Assembly (NCBI RefSeq): GCF_035917995.1 | Contig: NZ_CP109131.1 | Location: 7,874,001-7,938,000 of the forward strand | DNA from: Streptosporangium sp. NBC_01755 | Lineage (GTDB): Bacteria; Actinomycetota; Actinomycetes; Streptosporangiales; Streptosporangiaceae | Reading direction: 5' to 3' | DNA: 64,000 nucleotides | Shown here: positions 54,570-64,000 of the stretch, one piece after another | How positions within the stretch are numbered: position 1 is the first letter of the stretch | How the letters are laid out: the number at the start of each line of letters is the position of its first letter | Position numbers and translations under genes: made by a program | The notes under the pieces: model-generated | Databases searched by the model: none | Seen by the model: the letters and a program-made list of their open reading frames with translations, nothing else | Told to the model about the DNA's origin: nothing

Positions 54570-56263
54570 CGCCCGGCCGCCACCGGGTCGGCGTCCGCGA
54601 GGGCGGGTGAGGTCCATCCGGCCAGCACGGTGAAGCGGCCCTCCGCCAGCATGGCGCTGCACTCGCGGCGCCGGATCTTTCCGCTGGTGGTCTTGGGGAC
54701 GCTGCGCGGCTCGACCAGGAACACCCCGTCGAGCAGCACGTCGTGCTCCCTGGCCACCGCGAGGCGGATCTCGGTGATCAGCTCGCCGAGATCCCCCGCG
54801 GTCGCGGCCGTGACCTCGGCGACCACCACCGCGGCCTCGGCCTGCGGCACGTCGCCGGTGGGCTCGGTGGCGAAGGCGGCGCCGCAGCCGCCCCGCACGG
54901 CGGGGCTGACCCGCTCGACGGTGTACTCGACGTCCTGGGGGTAGTGGTTGACCCCGTTGAGCACGATCAGGTCCTTGTGCCGGCCGACGATCACCACGCT
55001 GTCGCCGTCCAGCACGCCGAGGTCTCCGGTACGCAGGAAGCTCTCCTCGCGCCCCGGCAGCCGGGCGTGGAAGGTCTCGGCGGTGGCGTCGGGGCGCTGC
55101 CAGTAGCCGGCCGCCACCGAGGGCCCCGACACCCACACCTCGCCCACCTCGCCGGGCTCCCGCGCCAGCCCGGTGTCGGGGTCGGCGATCTGGACGACCG
55201 TGTCGTCCAGCGGGGTGCCGCAGCGCACGTAGTGGCGCTCCCCCACCTGTACGCCGGGGTCGGCGACCGACAGCGGCCCGGTGGAGACGACCAGGGTGGC
55301 CTCGGCCATGCCGTACCCGACGTGCAGGCTCGCGGCGTCGAACCCGGCGGGGGCGAACCGCTCGGCGAAGCGCCGCAGGGTGTCCCGCCTGATCGGCTCG
55401 GCACCGTTGATCGCCACCCGCCAGCCGCTCAGGTCCAGGGTGGCGATCTCGGCGTCGGTGACCTTGCGGGCGCACAGCTCGTAGGCGAAGTTGGGCGCGT
55501 AGCAGAGTTGCCCGCCGTGGTCGGAGATGGCTCGCAGCCAGGCGAACGGCCGCGCGGCGAACGCCTGCGGCGACATCTTCACCACGTGCGCTCCCCACAG
55601 CAGCGGCGACAGCAGCGATCCGATGATCCCCATGTCGTGGTAGAGCGGCAGCCAGGAGACCGTGGTCGTCTCGTGGCCGGCCCCGACGGCGGCGGCCACC
55701 GCGCGGGCGTTGTGCGTCAGGCCGCCGTGGGTGACCATGACGCCTTTGGGGTTGCCGGTGGAACCCGAGGTGTACTGCAGGAACGCCAGGTCGCCGGGGG
55801 CGGGCAGCACCCAGTGGTCGGCGGCGTCGCCGAGGAACAGGTCGGCGAAGTGCAGCCAGCCGCGGAAGCCGGGCAGGGTCGCCGGCGCGTCCGCGTCGGG
55901 GAGCGGCTCGGGGGCGATCGCGTAGGCGGCGCCGGAGTCGCGGGCGATGGAGGCGATCTTCGACCAGGCGGATCTGAAGTGCGCGAGGGAGGGCAGGTAG
56001 ACGGGCACGGGCAGGGCGCCGGCCAGCATGCAGCCGTAGAAGACGGGCGCGTACTCGGCGGAGGAGGGGCAGACCAGCAGCACGCGCTCGCCGCACGCGC
56101 CGGCCTCGGTGAGGCGGGTGGCGACCTGGCGGGCACGCAGCGCCAGCTCGGCGAAGGTCCACCGGGTGCTCTCGCCCCTGCCCAGGAAGGTCAGCGCCGG
56201 GCGCTCACCGTGCTCGTCGGCGGTGCTCAGCAGCGACGCCAGCACCGAATCATGAAATGTCAT
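54566..56263 (-). CDS. Fatty acyl-AMP ligase (FAAL)
   Basis: 565-aa acyl-activating enzyme. Motifs: LQYTSGSTGNPKGVMVTHGG, WLPLYHDMGIIGSLL, VGYGMAEATLV, FLRTGDLG and GRHKDLIVLNG. The N-terminal RALTFL/WTFAEL layout and the WLPLYHDMGLIG block are typical of FAALs of lipopeptide and mycobacterial pathways, which hand acyl adenylates to an ACP rather than CoA. It is flanked on both sides by 4-bp overlaps with PKS genes, so it should load the N-terminal ACP of the next protein and set the lipid starter. Confidence 0.92.
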
Positions 56264-59200
56264 GCCATACCTCCGATGTGGTCGTTGAGAAGCTCGTCCA
56301 GCAGGGCGTCCACCTGGGCGTCGGACAGGGCGTCCAGCCGCGCCGCCATCGGGTCACGGGTATCGATCTCGCCGACCGGCCTGTCGTCCAGATGGGCGCT
56401 CACCCGCCCGGCCAGCTCGGTGACGGTGGGACCGTCGAGGAAGGCCGGGGCCGGCAGGCGCACCCCGAGCCGGGCCTCCAGGAGGTTGCGCAACTCGACG
56501 GCCATCAGCGAGTCCAGTCCCAGCCGGGTCAGCGACGTCTTCGGGTCGATCGCGGCCGGTGAGGTGCGCAGCACCCCCGCCACCCACTCCACGAGCGCCC
56601 GCTCCAGCTCCTGGGGGGTCGTGATGCTCAGCCGGCCGGCCCCGGCGTGGCCGGCCGCCAGCCCGGCGAAGATCGACCAGTGCTCGTGTCCCGGGTTGTT
56701 CGCGAACCAGGTGGGCGCGTCCAGCGGGACGACCGCCACCTGGGCCGGCAGCTCGGCGAGCAGCTCGGCGAGGATCCGCAGGCCCGACGCGGTGTCGATG
56801 GAACCCATGCCCCGGTCGGCCAGCCTGCCCGCCCGGTCCGGCCGGGCGGCGAGCCCGATCTGTGACCAGACGCCCCAGTCGACGCTGGTGGCGGGCAGGC
56901 CCCGCCGCCGCCTCCAGTGCGCGAAACCGTCCAGGAAGGCGTTGGCCGCCGCGTAACCGGCCTGGCCGCCGGAGCCGAGCAGCCCGGCCGCCGAGGAGAA
57001 CAGCACGAACAGCTCCACCGGGTCGTCGCAGGTCAGCCGGTGCAGGTTGCGGGTGCCGGCCACCTTGGGGCGCAGCACCTCGGCCACCTCGTCGAGGTCG
57101 ACGGCGGCGATCGTGCGGTCGCGCAGCACCCCGGCGGCGTGCAGGACACCACGGATGGGCGGCGCCTGGGCGCGAAGCCCGTCGAGCGCCCGCTCCAGCG
57201 CGCCCGCGTCGGCGACATCGGCGGCCAGCACCACGACCCGCACGCCCTGCTCGCGGAGCGCGGCGATCCGCTCCCGTGCGGCCTGCCCTGGCTCGCTCCT
57301 GCCCAGCAGGGCGAGGTGCCTGGCTCCCTGCCGTACCAGCCCCTCGGCCGCGGCCAGGCCGAGACCGCCCAGACCTCCGGTGACCAGGTAGGTGCCGTCG
57401 GCGCGCAGCCGGGGCCGGTCGAAGGTGAGCACCACCTTGCCTATGTGCCTGGCCGAGGCCATGTGCCGGAACGCCGCCTCGGCCTCCGCCGCGGGGAAGG
57501 CCGTCACCGGCAGCGGGCCGAGTTCGCCCGCCCCGACCGCGTCCACCACCTCGCGCAGCATCGCGCCGACCAGCGCCGGGCGCCGTCCGGCCAGCGAGAA
57601 CGCCTCCACCGCGTGAAAGGACAGGCTCTTGGCGAAGGGGGCGAGCGGCAGCGGCCGGTTCTCCGCGATGTCGCGCTTGCCGAGTTCGACGAACCGGCCG
57701 AAGGGCGCCAGGATCCGCAGTCCCTCGTCGACGGCCTGTCCGGCCAGGCAGTTGACCACCATGTCGACCCCGGCGCCGCCGGTGACCTCCAGGACCTGGT
57801 CGGCGAAGTCCAGCGAGCGCGAGTCGAAGACGTGCCGGACGCCCTGTTCCCTGAGCCAGGCCCGCTTGCCGGGCGAGCCCGCGGTGGCGAGGACCTCCGC
57901 GCCCGCCCGCCGGGCCAGCCGTACCGCCGCCTGGCCGACGCCTCCGGCCGCGGCGTGGATCAGCACCCGCTCCCCCGCCTCCAGCCGGGCCAGCCGCTCC
58001 ATGCCGTAGACCACGGTGACGTACGCCGCGGGGAGCGTCGCCGCCGCGGTGAAGTCCAGATCACCGGGGATGGGCACGGCCAGCCGGGCGTCCACTGTGA
58101 CGTGCGAGGCCATCGCGCCGATCTCGGCGACCAGGGCCACCACCCGGCTGCCTACGGCCAGGCCCGTGACGTCGTCGCCGACGGCGGTCACCTCGCCCGC
58201 GCACTCCAGGCCGTAGCCGAACGGCTCCGGCTGCTCGCCCAGCATGCCGATCCCGCGCAGCACGTCGTTGAAGTTGAGCCCGGCGGCGTGTACCCGGATC
58301 AGTACCTCTCCCGCCCCCGGCGCCCGGGGAACGTCCTCGGCCAGAGAGAGGGTGGCCAGGTCCTGCCGGGTACGCTGGACGAGCCTGTGCGGGCCGCGCG
58401 GCCCGGCCGGTCGCGGGGTGAGGCGCGGCGCGAACGGCCTGCCGCCTCGCAACGCGACCTCGTTCTCACCCGCGAGCCTCCAGGTGGGCCGCTCGTCCTC
58501 GGCGTCGGCCGGGATCCTGGAGGACGGCTCATGCCCGCCGCCGAGGTCGGCCGAGTCCGGGGAGGACCACTCGTTCCCCGCGTCGGTGTCGCCCGGGATC
58601 CGGGAGGACGATCCACCTCCCGCGCCCAGGTCGGCCGGGGTCCAGCAGGACGGCTCGTGCTCGCCGTCCAGATCGATCAGGGTGCAGCGCAGCTCGGGGT
58701 GTTCGTGCCTGATCGTGCGCGCCATCCCCCACACGGCGGCGGCGTCGGGGTCCACCGGGTCGCCCGGCTCGACCGGCTGGGCGTTCCTGGTCACCACCCA
58801 CAGCCGGTCCGGCTCCGGCTGGGCGATCAGCTCCCGGGTCAGGTCCAGCAGCGACCGCAGCGCCTCCTCGGCGGGCCGTCCCGGTTCGACCCGGTGGACC
58901 ACGCCGCCGAACGGCTCGTCCGCGCCCATCTCCACCGGCACCCAGCACGTGCTGTACGTCCAGCCGCCGGTCCCGGCGCCGCGCGCGATCCGGTGCAGCC
59001 GCACCCCGCGCAGTGCCAGTACCACCCGGCCGTCCTCGTCGCAGGCGTCGATGTCGAGCGTCACCTCCGCCCCGTCACCCGTTCCGGCGTTCTGGTACGG
59101 AGCGGCGTCCGCCTCCGGGTGCGCGCCGCCCCCGGCACCGCCCCCGGCACCGCCCCTGTCGCCGCCCCTGTCGCCGGCCCTGTCGCCGGCCCTGTCGCCG

Positions 59201-60855
59201 ACGTCGCCGCCCCCGTCGCCGATGTCGTCGCCGGGACCCGTCGCGGACGCGACCCTGGCGTGCGCCCAGCGGGCCGCGCCCACCTCGCCGAGCACCGACA
59301 CCCGGGCCACCCCCCGGGGCAGGTAGAGGTCGTCGCCTTCGGCGAGGATGGGCGCCGCCGCCTGCAGGCAGGCGTCCAGCAGCGCCACGTCGAGGCGGTA
59401 CGGCCAGGGGCCGGAGGCGAGCTCGCCGTCGCGGGCCCGCGAGAGGGGGGAGGCGGCGCGCAGGCGGGCGAGGGACTCTCCGGGGGCGGTGCAGACCTCC
59501 TCGATCCGCTGGAAGGCCGGGCCGTAGCGCATGCCCCTGGCGGTGAAGCCCGAATACAGCTCCTCCGCTGCGATCCGGGTGGCGCACCTGGACCTGAGCG
59601 GCGACAGCTCCAGGTGCGCCACGGTCTGCGGGGTCGCGCGGGAGGCCGAGGCGTGGGTCCGCCCCTCGACGGTGAGGTCGATCGAGTCACCGTCGAGCCG
59701 GGTGGCCAGGCGGCGCGGCGCGTCCAGGAGCAGCGGGGCGTGGAACTCCACCCCGGCCAGCGCGCCGGAGTGCTCCAGGGCGGCCGCCAGGTATCCGGCG
59801 CCGGGGAAGACCGGCCGGCCCTCGACCCGGTGGTCGCCCAGAGGGCCGTCCGCGGTGAGCTCCACCTCGCGCAGGCGGGCGAGCGAGCCGGCGAAGGCGG
59901 CGCCGTCCTCCTTGTGCACGGACGCCAGCAGCCGGGCGTCGACGTCGCGCAGCCCGGACAGCAGGGTGGGGTGCGGGCTGAGCTCGACGAACGTGTCGTA
60001 GCCCGCGTCCAGGAGTTGCCGGATCACCGGCCAGAACAGGACGGGCTCGCGCAGGTTGCGGCACCAGTAGTCGGCGTCGAGCACCGCGCCGGGGCGGCCG
60101 GTGACGGTCGACCAGAGCGGGATCCCCGCGCGGTTCGGCACCAGGGCGGCCAGTTCCTCGCGCAGCTCCGGCAGGAGGGGGTCGACGTGGTGGCTGTGGC
60201 CGGCGACGTCGGCGCCGACCAGGCGGCAGAAGACGTCCTCCCAGCGGAGCTGCTCGACGAGCGCGTGGACCGCGTCGTGGTCGCCCGCCACCACCGTCGA
60301 GCCGGGCGCGTTGGCGGCGGCCAGGCAGATCCGGCCGGCGCCGGTTCCACCGCCACCGGGAACCCCGGGAATGCCGGGTGCGGCCCCACGGTGGCCGTTC
60401 TGCTCGGCGACCAGGGCGGCGGTCTCCTCCCAGCCGAGGCCGACCAGCGCCATGGCGCCCGCCCCGCTGAGCCTGCGGTAGAGCCGGCTGCGTACGCCGA
60501 CGACCCTGGCCGCCTCCGCCAGGGTCAGGGCGCCCGCCACGTGGGCGGCGGCGATCTCGCCCAGGCTGTGCCCGACCACCGCGGCGGGTACTACGCCGTT
60601 GGCCGCCCAGAGCCTGGCCAGCCCGATCTGGAGGGCGAAGAGAGCGGGCTGGACCACGTCGATCCGGTCGGCGTCGGCCCTGCCCGCGAGCACGTCGGTG
60701 ACGGATCGGTCCGTGTACGGTTCGAGCGCGATCTCGCACTCCCGGATCGCCGCGGCGAAGACCGGTTCCTGCTCCAGCAGGGCACTTCCCATGCCACGCC
60801 ACTGGGCACCCTGGCCGGGAAAGACGAAAACGACACCGTTCATGCCGAGAAGCAT
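56260..60855 (-). CDS. PKS AT-DH-ER-KR-ACP (fully reducing half-module without KS)
   Basis: 1,531 aa from ATG 60855 (or 60843). Order: AT (FVFPGQGAQW, active VVGHSLGE), DH (DHRVEGRPVFPG, DACLQ), ER (LIHAAAGGVGQAAV), KR (YLVTGGLGGLGLA) and ACP (LGLDSLMAVEL). There is no ketosynthase; the KS is on the 51699-54569 protein, so the module is split. The AT specificity motif reads VAGH, a variant associated with ethylmalonyl-CoA, matching the CCR gene nearby. A GD/GG-rich linker follows the DH. All reductive motifs are intact, predicting a saturated product. Confidence 0.9.
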   Translation of the reverse strand: MLLGMNGVVFVFPGQGAQWRGMGSALLEQEPVFAAAIRECEIALEPYTDRSVTDVLAGRADADRIDVVQPALFALQIGLARLWAANGVVPAAVVGHSLGEIAAAHVAGALTLAEAARVVGVRSRLYRRLSGAGAMALVGLGWEETAALVAEQNGHRGAAPGIPGVPGGGGTGAGRICLAAANAPGSTVVAGDHDAVHALVEQLRWEDVFCRLVGADVAGHSHHVDPLLPELREELAALVPNRAGIPLWSTVTGRPGAVLDADYWCRNLREPVLFWPVIRQLLDAGYDTFVELSPHPTLLSGLRDVDARLLASVHKEDGAAFAGSLARLREVELTADGPLGDHRVEGRPVFPGAGYLAAALEHSGALAGVEFHAPLLLDAPRRLATRLDGDSIDLTVEGRTHASASRATPQTVAHLELSPLRSRCATRIAAEELYSGFTARGMRYGPAFQRIEEVCTAPGESLARLRAASPLSRARDGELASGPWPYRLDVALLDACLQAAAPILAEGDDLYLPRGVARVSVLGEVGAARWAHARVASATGPGDDIGDGGGDVGDRAGDRAGDRGGDRGGAGGGAGGGAHPEADAAPYQNAGTGDGAEVTLDIDACDEDGRVVLALRGVRLHRIARGAGTGGWTYSTCWVPVEMGADEPFGGVVHRVEPGRPAEEALRSLLDLTRELIAQPEPDRLWVVTRNAQPVEPGDPVDPDAAAVWGMARTIRHEHPELRCTLIDLDGEHEPSCWTPADLGAGGGSSSRIPGDTDAGNEWSSPDSADLGGGHEPSSRIPADAEDERPTWRLAGENEVALRGGRPFAPRLTPRPAGPRGPHRLVQRTRQDLATLSLAEDVPRAPGAGEVLIRVHAAGLNFNDVLRGIGMLGEQPEPFGYGLECAGEVTAVGDDVTGLAVGSRVVALVAEIGAMASHVTVDARLAVPIPGDLDFTAAATLPAAYVTVVYGMERLARLEAGERVLIHAAAGGVGQAAVRLARRAGAEVLATAGSPGKRAWLREQGVRHVFDSRSLDFADQVLEVTGGAGVDMVVNCLAGQAVDEGLRILAPFGRFVELGKRDIAENRPLPLAPFAKSLSFHAVEAFSLAGRRPALVGAMLREVVDAVGAGELGPLPVTAFPAAEAEAAFRHMASARHIGKVVLTFDRPRLRADGTYLVTGGLGGLGLAAAEGLVRQGARHLALLGRSEPGQAARERIAALREQGVRVVVLAADVADAGALERALDGLRAQAPPIRGVLHAAGVLRDRTIAAVDLDEVAEVLRPKVAGTRNLHRLTCDDPVELFVLFSSAAGLLGSGGQAGYAAANAFLDGFAHWRRRRGLPATSVDWGVWSQIGLAARPDRAGRLADRGMGSIDTASGLRILAELLAELPAQVAVVPLDAPTWFANNPGHEHWSIFAGLAAGHAGAGRLSITTPQELERALVEWVAGVLRTSPAAIDPKTSLTRLGLDSLMAVELRNLLEARLGVRLPAPAFLDGPTVTELAGRVSAHLDDRPVGEIDTRDPMAARLDALSDAQVDALLDELLNDHIGGMA

Positions 60856-60986
60856 CGCCAGGCGCGGCTCCGGCGTCTTCCGTCGCGGGACGCGGACGGC
60901 ACCTAGCCTCCCGGCCGGGTCGCCGGGGGAAGCCTAGCCCTCCGACGAATACCCATATGTCGTGCTATTGGAGATCGTCCTGATCT

Positions 60987-62483
60987 GTGGACGAAGAATT
61001 CGGCTCCCTGGCCTCGGCCTTCTACGAGCACGTGCGGCGGCGGCCCGGCGCACTCGCCGTCACCGACGAACACCGATCCGTGAGCTACGCGGAACTGGCG
61101 GGCGCCGCCTCCGAGATCCGCCGCTCGCTCGACGAGCTGGGACTGGTCCCCGGCGACCGGGTCGGCATCTTCATGCGGCGCTCCTGGCGGGTCGTCGCCG
61201 CCATCGTGGCGGTGATCGGCCACGGCTGCACCTACGTCCCCCTCGACCCCGACTACCCCGCCGAGCGGGTGCGGTTCATGGCCGGCGACAGCGAGCTGCG
61301 CGCGATCTGCGCCGACCCGGACGGGCCATGGCCGTTCGCCGGGGTGCCGAGGGTCGAGATCACCGGGGCGACCGGAGACGTGCTGCCGCCCGTCGAGCGC
61401 TCCGGTGAGATCCCCACCCACATCATCTACACCTCCGGCTCGACCGGGACCCCCAAGGGCGTCGCCACCCCTGAGGGCGCGGTGCTGGAGCTGTTCCGCT
61501 CCGCCCGCGAACGGTTCTCCTTCGGCCCCGGCGACGTGTGGAGCTGGTTTCACAGCCACTGCTTCGACTTCTCGATCTGGGAGATGTGGGGGGCGCTGCT
61601 GCACGGCGGGCGCGTGGTCGCCATCCCGGTCGCGGCCGGGCGCGACCCACGGCTGCTGCTGACGACACTGGACACCGAGCGGGTGACCGTACTCTGCCAG
61701 GTGCCCAGCATGTTCAGGTATCTGGCCTGGGCCATGGAGCAGAGCCCCCGGCCGCTCGCGCTGCGCTACCTGATCTTCGGCGGCGAGGCCATCGACCGCG
61801 ACACCATCCGCGCCTGGATGGACCTGACCGGCGGGCGCGAACAGATCGTCAACATCTACGGTCCCACCGAGACGACGGTCTTCTCCACCTGCACGGTCGT
61901 GGACCGCGCGATGGTGGAGGACACCTCGGGGCCCACGAACATCGGCCGGGCGCTGCGCCACGTCCGCACCGCCGTCGTCGGCGCGGACGGCCACCCGGTG
62001 CCCACCGGCACCGAGGGCGAACTGTGGGTGGGCGGCACCGCCCTGGCCACCGGCTACGTCGGCCGCCCGGCGCTCAACGCCGAGAAGTTCCCGGTGGCCG
62101 ACCTGGGCGACGGCCGGCGGCGCTGGTACCGCACCGGCGACCTGGTACGGCAGCTGGAGTCGGGGGCCTTCGAGTATCTGGGCCGCATCGACTCCCAGGT
62201 CAAGATCCGCGGGTTCCGCGTCGAGCTGGGCGAGATCGAGGCCGTGCTGCGGCGCACGCCCGGCGTGAGCGACGCGGCCGTGATCGTGCGGACCCCGCCC
62301 GGCGGCGAGCCGCTGATCGTCGCCTACCTGGTCGGCACCCCGCTCTCCCCCCGCGAGCTGCGCTCCCTGTGCGGCGAGCGGCTGCCCGCGCACATGGTCC
62401 CCGCCCGGTTCCGCACCGTTCCCCTCCTCCCCCTGAACCCCAACGGCAAGCTCGACCGACTCGCCCTGGAGGCAGCTCGATGA
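60987..62483 (+). CDS. Stand-alone NRPS adenylation protein, Thr-like pocket
   Basis: 498-aa A domain (IIYTSGSTGTPKG, NIYGPTETT, YRTGDLV, NPNGKLDRL). It starts at GTG 60987; the nearest GGAG is rather far. The pocket by manual alignment reads D-F-W-C-I-G-I-V-F, resembling Thr codes (DFWNIGMVH) in most positions. No carrier is fused. It is divergent from the PKS/NRPS operon across 131 bp and coupled by ATGA to the CCR gene. It would charge a carrier in trans, most likely the free PCP at 46235-46534. Confidence 0.9.
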   Translation: MDEEFGSLASAFYEHVRRRPGALAVTDEHRSVSYAELAGAASEIRRSLDELGLVPGDRVGIFMRRSWRVVAAIVAVIGHGCTYVPLDPDYPAERVRFMAGDSELRAICADPDGPWPFAGVPRVEITGATGDVLPPVERSGEIPTHIIYTSGSTGTPKGVATPEGAVLELFRSARERFSFGPGDVWSWFHSHCFDFSIWEMWGALLHGGRVVAIPVAAGRDPRLLLTTLDTERVTVLCQVPSMFRYLAWAMEQSPRPLALRYLIFGGEAIDRDTIRAWMDLTGGREQIVNIYGPTETTVFSTCTVVDRAMVEDTSGPTNIGRALRHVRTAVVGADGHPVPTGTEGELWVGGTALATGYVGRPALNAEKFPVADLGDGRRRWYRTGDLVRQLESGAFEYLGRIDSQVKIRGFRVELGEIEAVLRRTPGVSDAAVIVRTPPGGEPLIVAYLVGTPLSPRELRSLCGERLPAHMVPARFRTVPLLPLNPNGKLDRLALEAAR

Positions 62484-63820
62484 CCACCGCGATCCGAGAC
62501 GCGATCCTGTCCGGCGAGAGCGACCCCGGCCACTTCGAAGCGCTGGCCGTACCGGAGTCCTACTGGGGCGTCACCGTGCACGCCGACGAGGTCGACATGT
62601 TCGCCGGGATGCGCGGCGAGGACAAGGACCCGCGCAAATCGCTGCACATCGAGGAGGTCGCCACCCCCGAGGTCGGTCCCGGCGAGGCGCTGCTGGCGGT
62701 GATGGCCAGCTCGGTCAACTACAACACCGTCTGGTCGGCGATCTTCGAACCGGTGCCCACCTTCGGGTTCCTGCGCCGCTACGGCCGCCGCAGCGAGCTG
62801 GCCCGCCGCCACGACCTCCCGTACCACGTGCTCGGCTCCGACGTCAGCGGCGTCGTACTGCGGGTGGGCCCCGGCGTCACCAAGTGGAAGCCCGGTGACC
62901 GCGTCGTCGCGCACTGCCTGTCGGTGGAGCTGGAGGACCCCGAGGGGCACGACGACACCATGCTCGACCCGCAGCAGCGGATCTGGGGATTCGAGACCAA
63001 CTTCGGCGGCCTGGCGGAGCTGGCACTGGTCAAGGCCAACCAGCTGATGCCGATGTCCGCCCACCTGACCTGGGAGGAGGCCGCCTGCTCCGGGCTGGTC
63101 AACTCCACCGCCTACCGGCAGCTGGTCTCGCGCAACGGCGCGGCCATGAAGCAGGGCGACACCGTGCTGATCTGGGGCGCCTCCGGCGGGCTCGGCTCCT
63201 ACGCCACCCAGTACGCGCTGAACGGCGGCGCCACCCCGATCTGCGTCGTCTCCTCCCCCGCGAAGGCGGAGCTGGCCAGGAAGGCGGGCGCCTCCCTGAT
63301 CATCGACCGGTCCGCGGAGGAGTTCTCCTTCTGGCTCGACGAGCACACCCCCGACGTCGCCGAATGGCGGCGCTTCGGCAGCCGTATCCGCGAGCTGACC
63401 GGCGGCGACGACCCCGACATCGTGTTCGAGCACCCCGGCAGGGAGACCTTCGGCGCCAGCGTCTACGTCTGCCGGCGCGGCGGGACGGTCGTGACCTGCG
63501 CCTCCACCACCGGGTTCATGCACTCCTTCGACAACCGTTACCTGTGGATGAGCCTCAAGCGCGTCGTCGGCACGCACTTCGCCAACTACCACGAGGCCTG
63601 GCAGGCCAACCGGCTCGTCATCCGGGGACGCGTCCACCCGACCCTGTCGCGCACCTACGCCCTGGAGCAGAGCGCCGAGGCCGTGCACGACGTCCGCCGC
63701 AACACCCACCAGGGCAAGATCGGCGTGCTCTGCCTCGCCCCCGCCGAGGGTCTCGGCGTGCGCGACCACGAACTCCGCGAACGGCACCTGCCGGCGATCA
63801 CGCGCTACCGGTCCTCCTAG
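62480..63820 (+). CDS. ccr: Crotonyl-CoA carboxylase/reductase
   Basis: 446-aa reductive carboxylase converting crotonyl-CoA plus CO2 and NADPH to ethylmalonyl-CoA. Family hallmarks: ALLAVMASSVNYNTVWSAIF, LGSDVSGVVLRVGPGV, IWGASGGLGSYATQYALNGG (NADPH loop) and FEHPGRETFGASVYVCRRGG (CO2-pocket region). Length is normal. The ATG overlaps the A-domain stop. Placement inside a PKS cluster whose active AT has a VAGH motif argues for extender-unit supply rather than primary metabolism. Longer alkylmalonyl units are possible. Confidence 0.94.
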   Translation: MTTAIRDAILSGESDPGHFEALAVPESYWGVTVHADEVDMFAGMRGEDKDPRKSLHIEEVATPEVGPGEALLAVMASSVNYNTVWSAIFEPVPTFGFLRRYGRRSELARRHDLPYHVLGSDVSGVVLRVGPGVTKWKPGDRVVAHCLSVELEDPEGHDDTMLDPQQRIWGFETNFGGLAELALVKANQLMPMSAHLTWEEAACSGLVNSTAYRQLVSRNGAAMKQGDTVLIWGASGGLGSYATQYALNGGATPICVVSSPAKAELARKAGASLIIDRSAEEFSFWLDEHTPDVAEWRRFGSRIRELTGGDDPDIVFEHPGRETFGASVYVCRRGGTVVTCASTTGFMHSFDNRYLWMSLKRVVGTHFANYHEAWQANRLVIRGRVHPTLSRTYALEQSAEAVHDVRRNTHQGKIGVLCLAPAEGLGVRDHELRERHLPAITRYRSS

Positions 63821-63830
63821 GGAGACAACG

Positions 63831-64000
63831 ATGACCTCGACGATCCTCCAACCCGGCGCGGGTGTGCGCGGGGGCGGCAAACCACTGGAGATCTGCGTCT
63901 TCTGCGGCGCGGGCCGAAGCAACTCACAGGTCATCGTCGACATGGCCAGGGCGACCGGCAGGCTCATCGGGCAGCGCGGCCACCGCCTGATCTACGGCGG
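63831..64000 (+). CDS. LOG-family protein (partial, runs off window)
   Basis: Starts at ATG 63831 behind AGGGAG, 10 bp after ccr. The 56 visible residues include LEICVFCGAGRSNSQVIVDM and GHRLIYGG, the N-terminal nucleotide fold of LOG/TIGR00730 proteins (nucleoside 5'-monophosphate phosphoribohydrolases; the family also occurs in biosynthetic clusters). The catalytic PGGxGTxxE motif is outside the window. Spacing suggests it belongs to the A/ccr operon. Confidence 0.8.
   Translation, partial: MTSTILQPGAGVRGGGKPLEICVFCGAGRSNSQVIVDMARATGRLIGQRGHRLIYG

Noticed and set aside
56917..60906. 1,329-codon open frame on the plus strand opposite the PKS
   Set aside because: Same GC-rich mirror effect; the minus strand carries clear AT, DH, ER, KR and ACP motifs.

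Overview
The window is high-GC actinomycete DNA. A Streptosporangium/Nonomuraea-type organism is the best guess, inferred from overall base composition, the actinobacterial group II intron reverse transcriptase, SAV_915-like, XRE/ATP-binding-pair and protealysin-like proteins, and NRPS/PKS content. No rRNA, tRNA or CRISPR array was seen. Much of it is accessory: two biosynthetic loci, a defence island, mobile elements and many gene remnants.

Layout. 0-1.5 kb: 5' half of a group II intron with its reverse transcriptase, sitting 4 bp behind an M4 protealysin-like protease (1.5-2.7 kb). 2.9-4.4 kb: metallophosphoesterase overlapping a Sfp-type phosphopantetheinyl transferase, the enzyme needed to prime the carrier proteins encoded at 42-61 kb. 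4.4-9.4 kb: a PemK-like toxin with a Panacea-like antitoxin, gene remnants, a lipoprotein and a large WXG-like protein. 9.4-12.0 kb: a kdp locus in the order F-C-A with no kdpB visible. 12.3-14.1 kb: small regulators.

14.1-21.7 kb: a tightly overlapping set (argininosuccinate-lyase-like enzyme, PduX/GHMP-type kinase, PLP beta-replacement enzyme, ATP-grasp ligase), followed by a threonine-aldolase-like enzyme, an MFS exporter and a tiny Thr-rich ORF. This is most simply read as making a threonine-derived 2,3-diamino acid, ligating it to something without an NRPS, and exporting the product.

22-39.5 kb: defence island. A three-gene operon encodes a membrane/PLD-like protein, a nucleoside-phosphorylase-like effector and a membrane partner. 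Effector and partner share a short Gly-rich motif at facing termini (homotypic-signalling hypothesis). The partner gene is split by a 1,974-bp IS1634-family element with a 6-bp target duplication; conceptual excision restores the frame exactly. Then follow a NrtR-type Nudix regulator, a TIGR04141/DUF6119 protein, a type I restriction-modification operon with an extra degenerate methylase, and VapBC.

39.6-64 kb: an XRE/ATP-binding pair, then a large hybrid assembly line. On the minus strand, eight coupled genes run AT-DH-ER-KR-ACP, FAAL, ACP-KS-AT (AT nucleophile lost), A, A-PCP-C, PanD, PCP, C-A-PCP-TE. Divergently, a stand-alone Thr-like A domain, crotonyl-CoA carboxylase/reductase and a LOG-family protein (cut by the window end). 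Together they predict a lipopeptide: a fatty acid activated by FAAL, extended once with ethylmalonyl-CoA and fully reduced, then joined to amino acids that may include beta-alanine from PanD.
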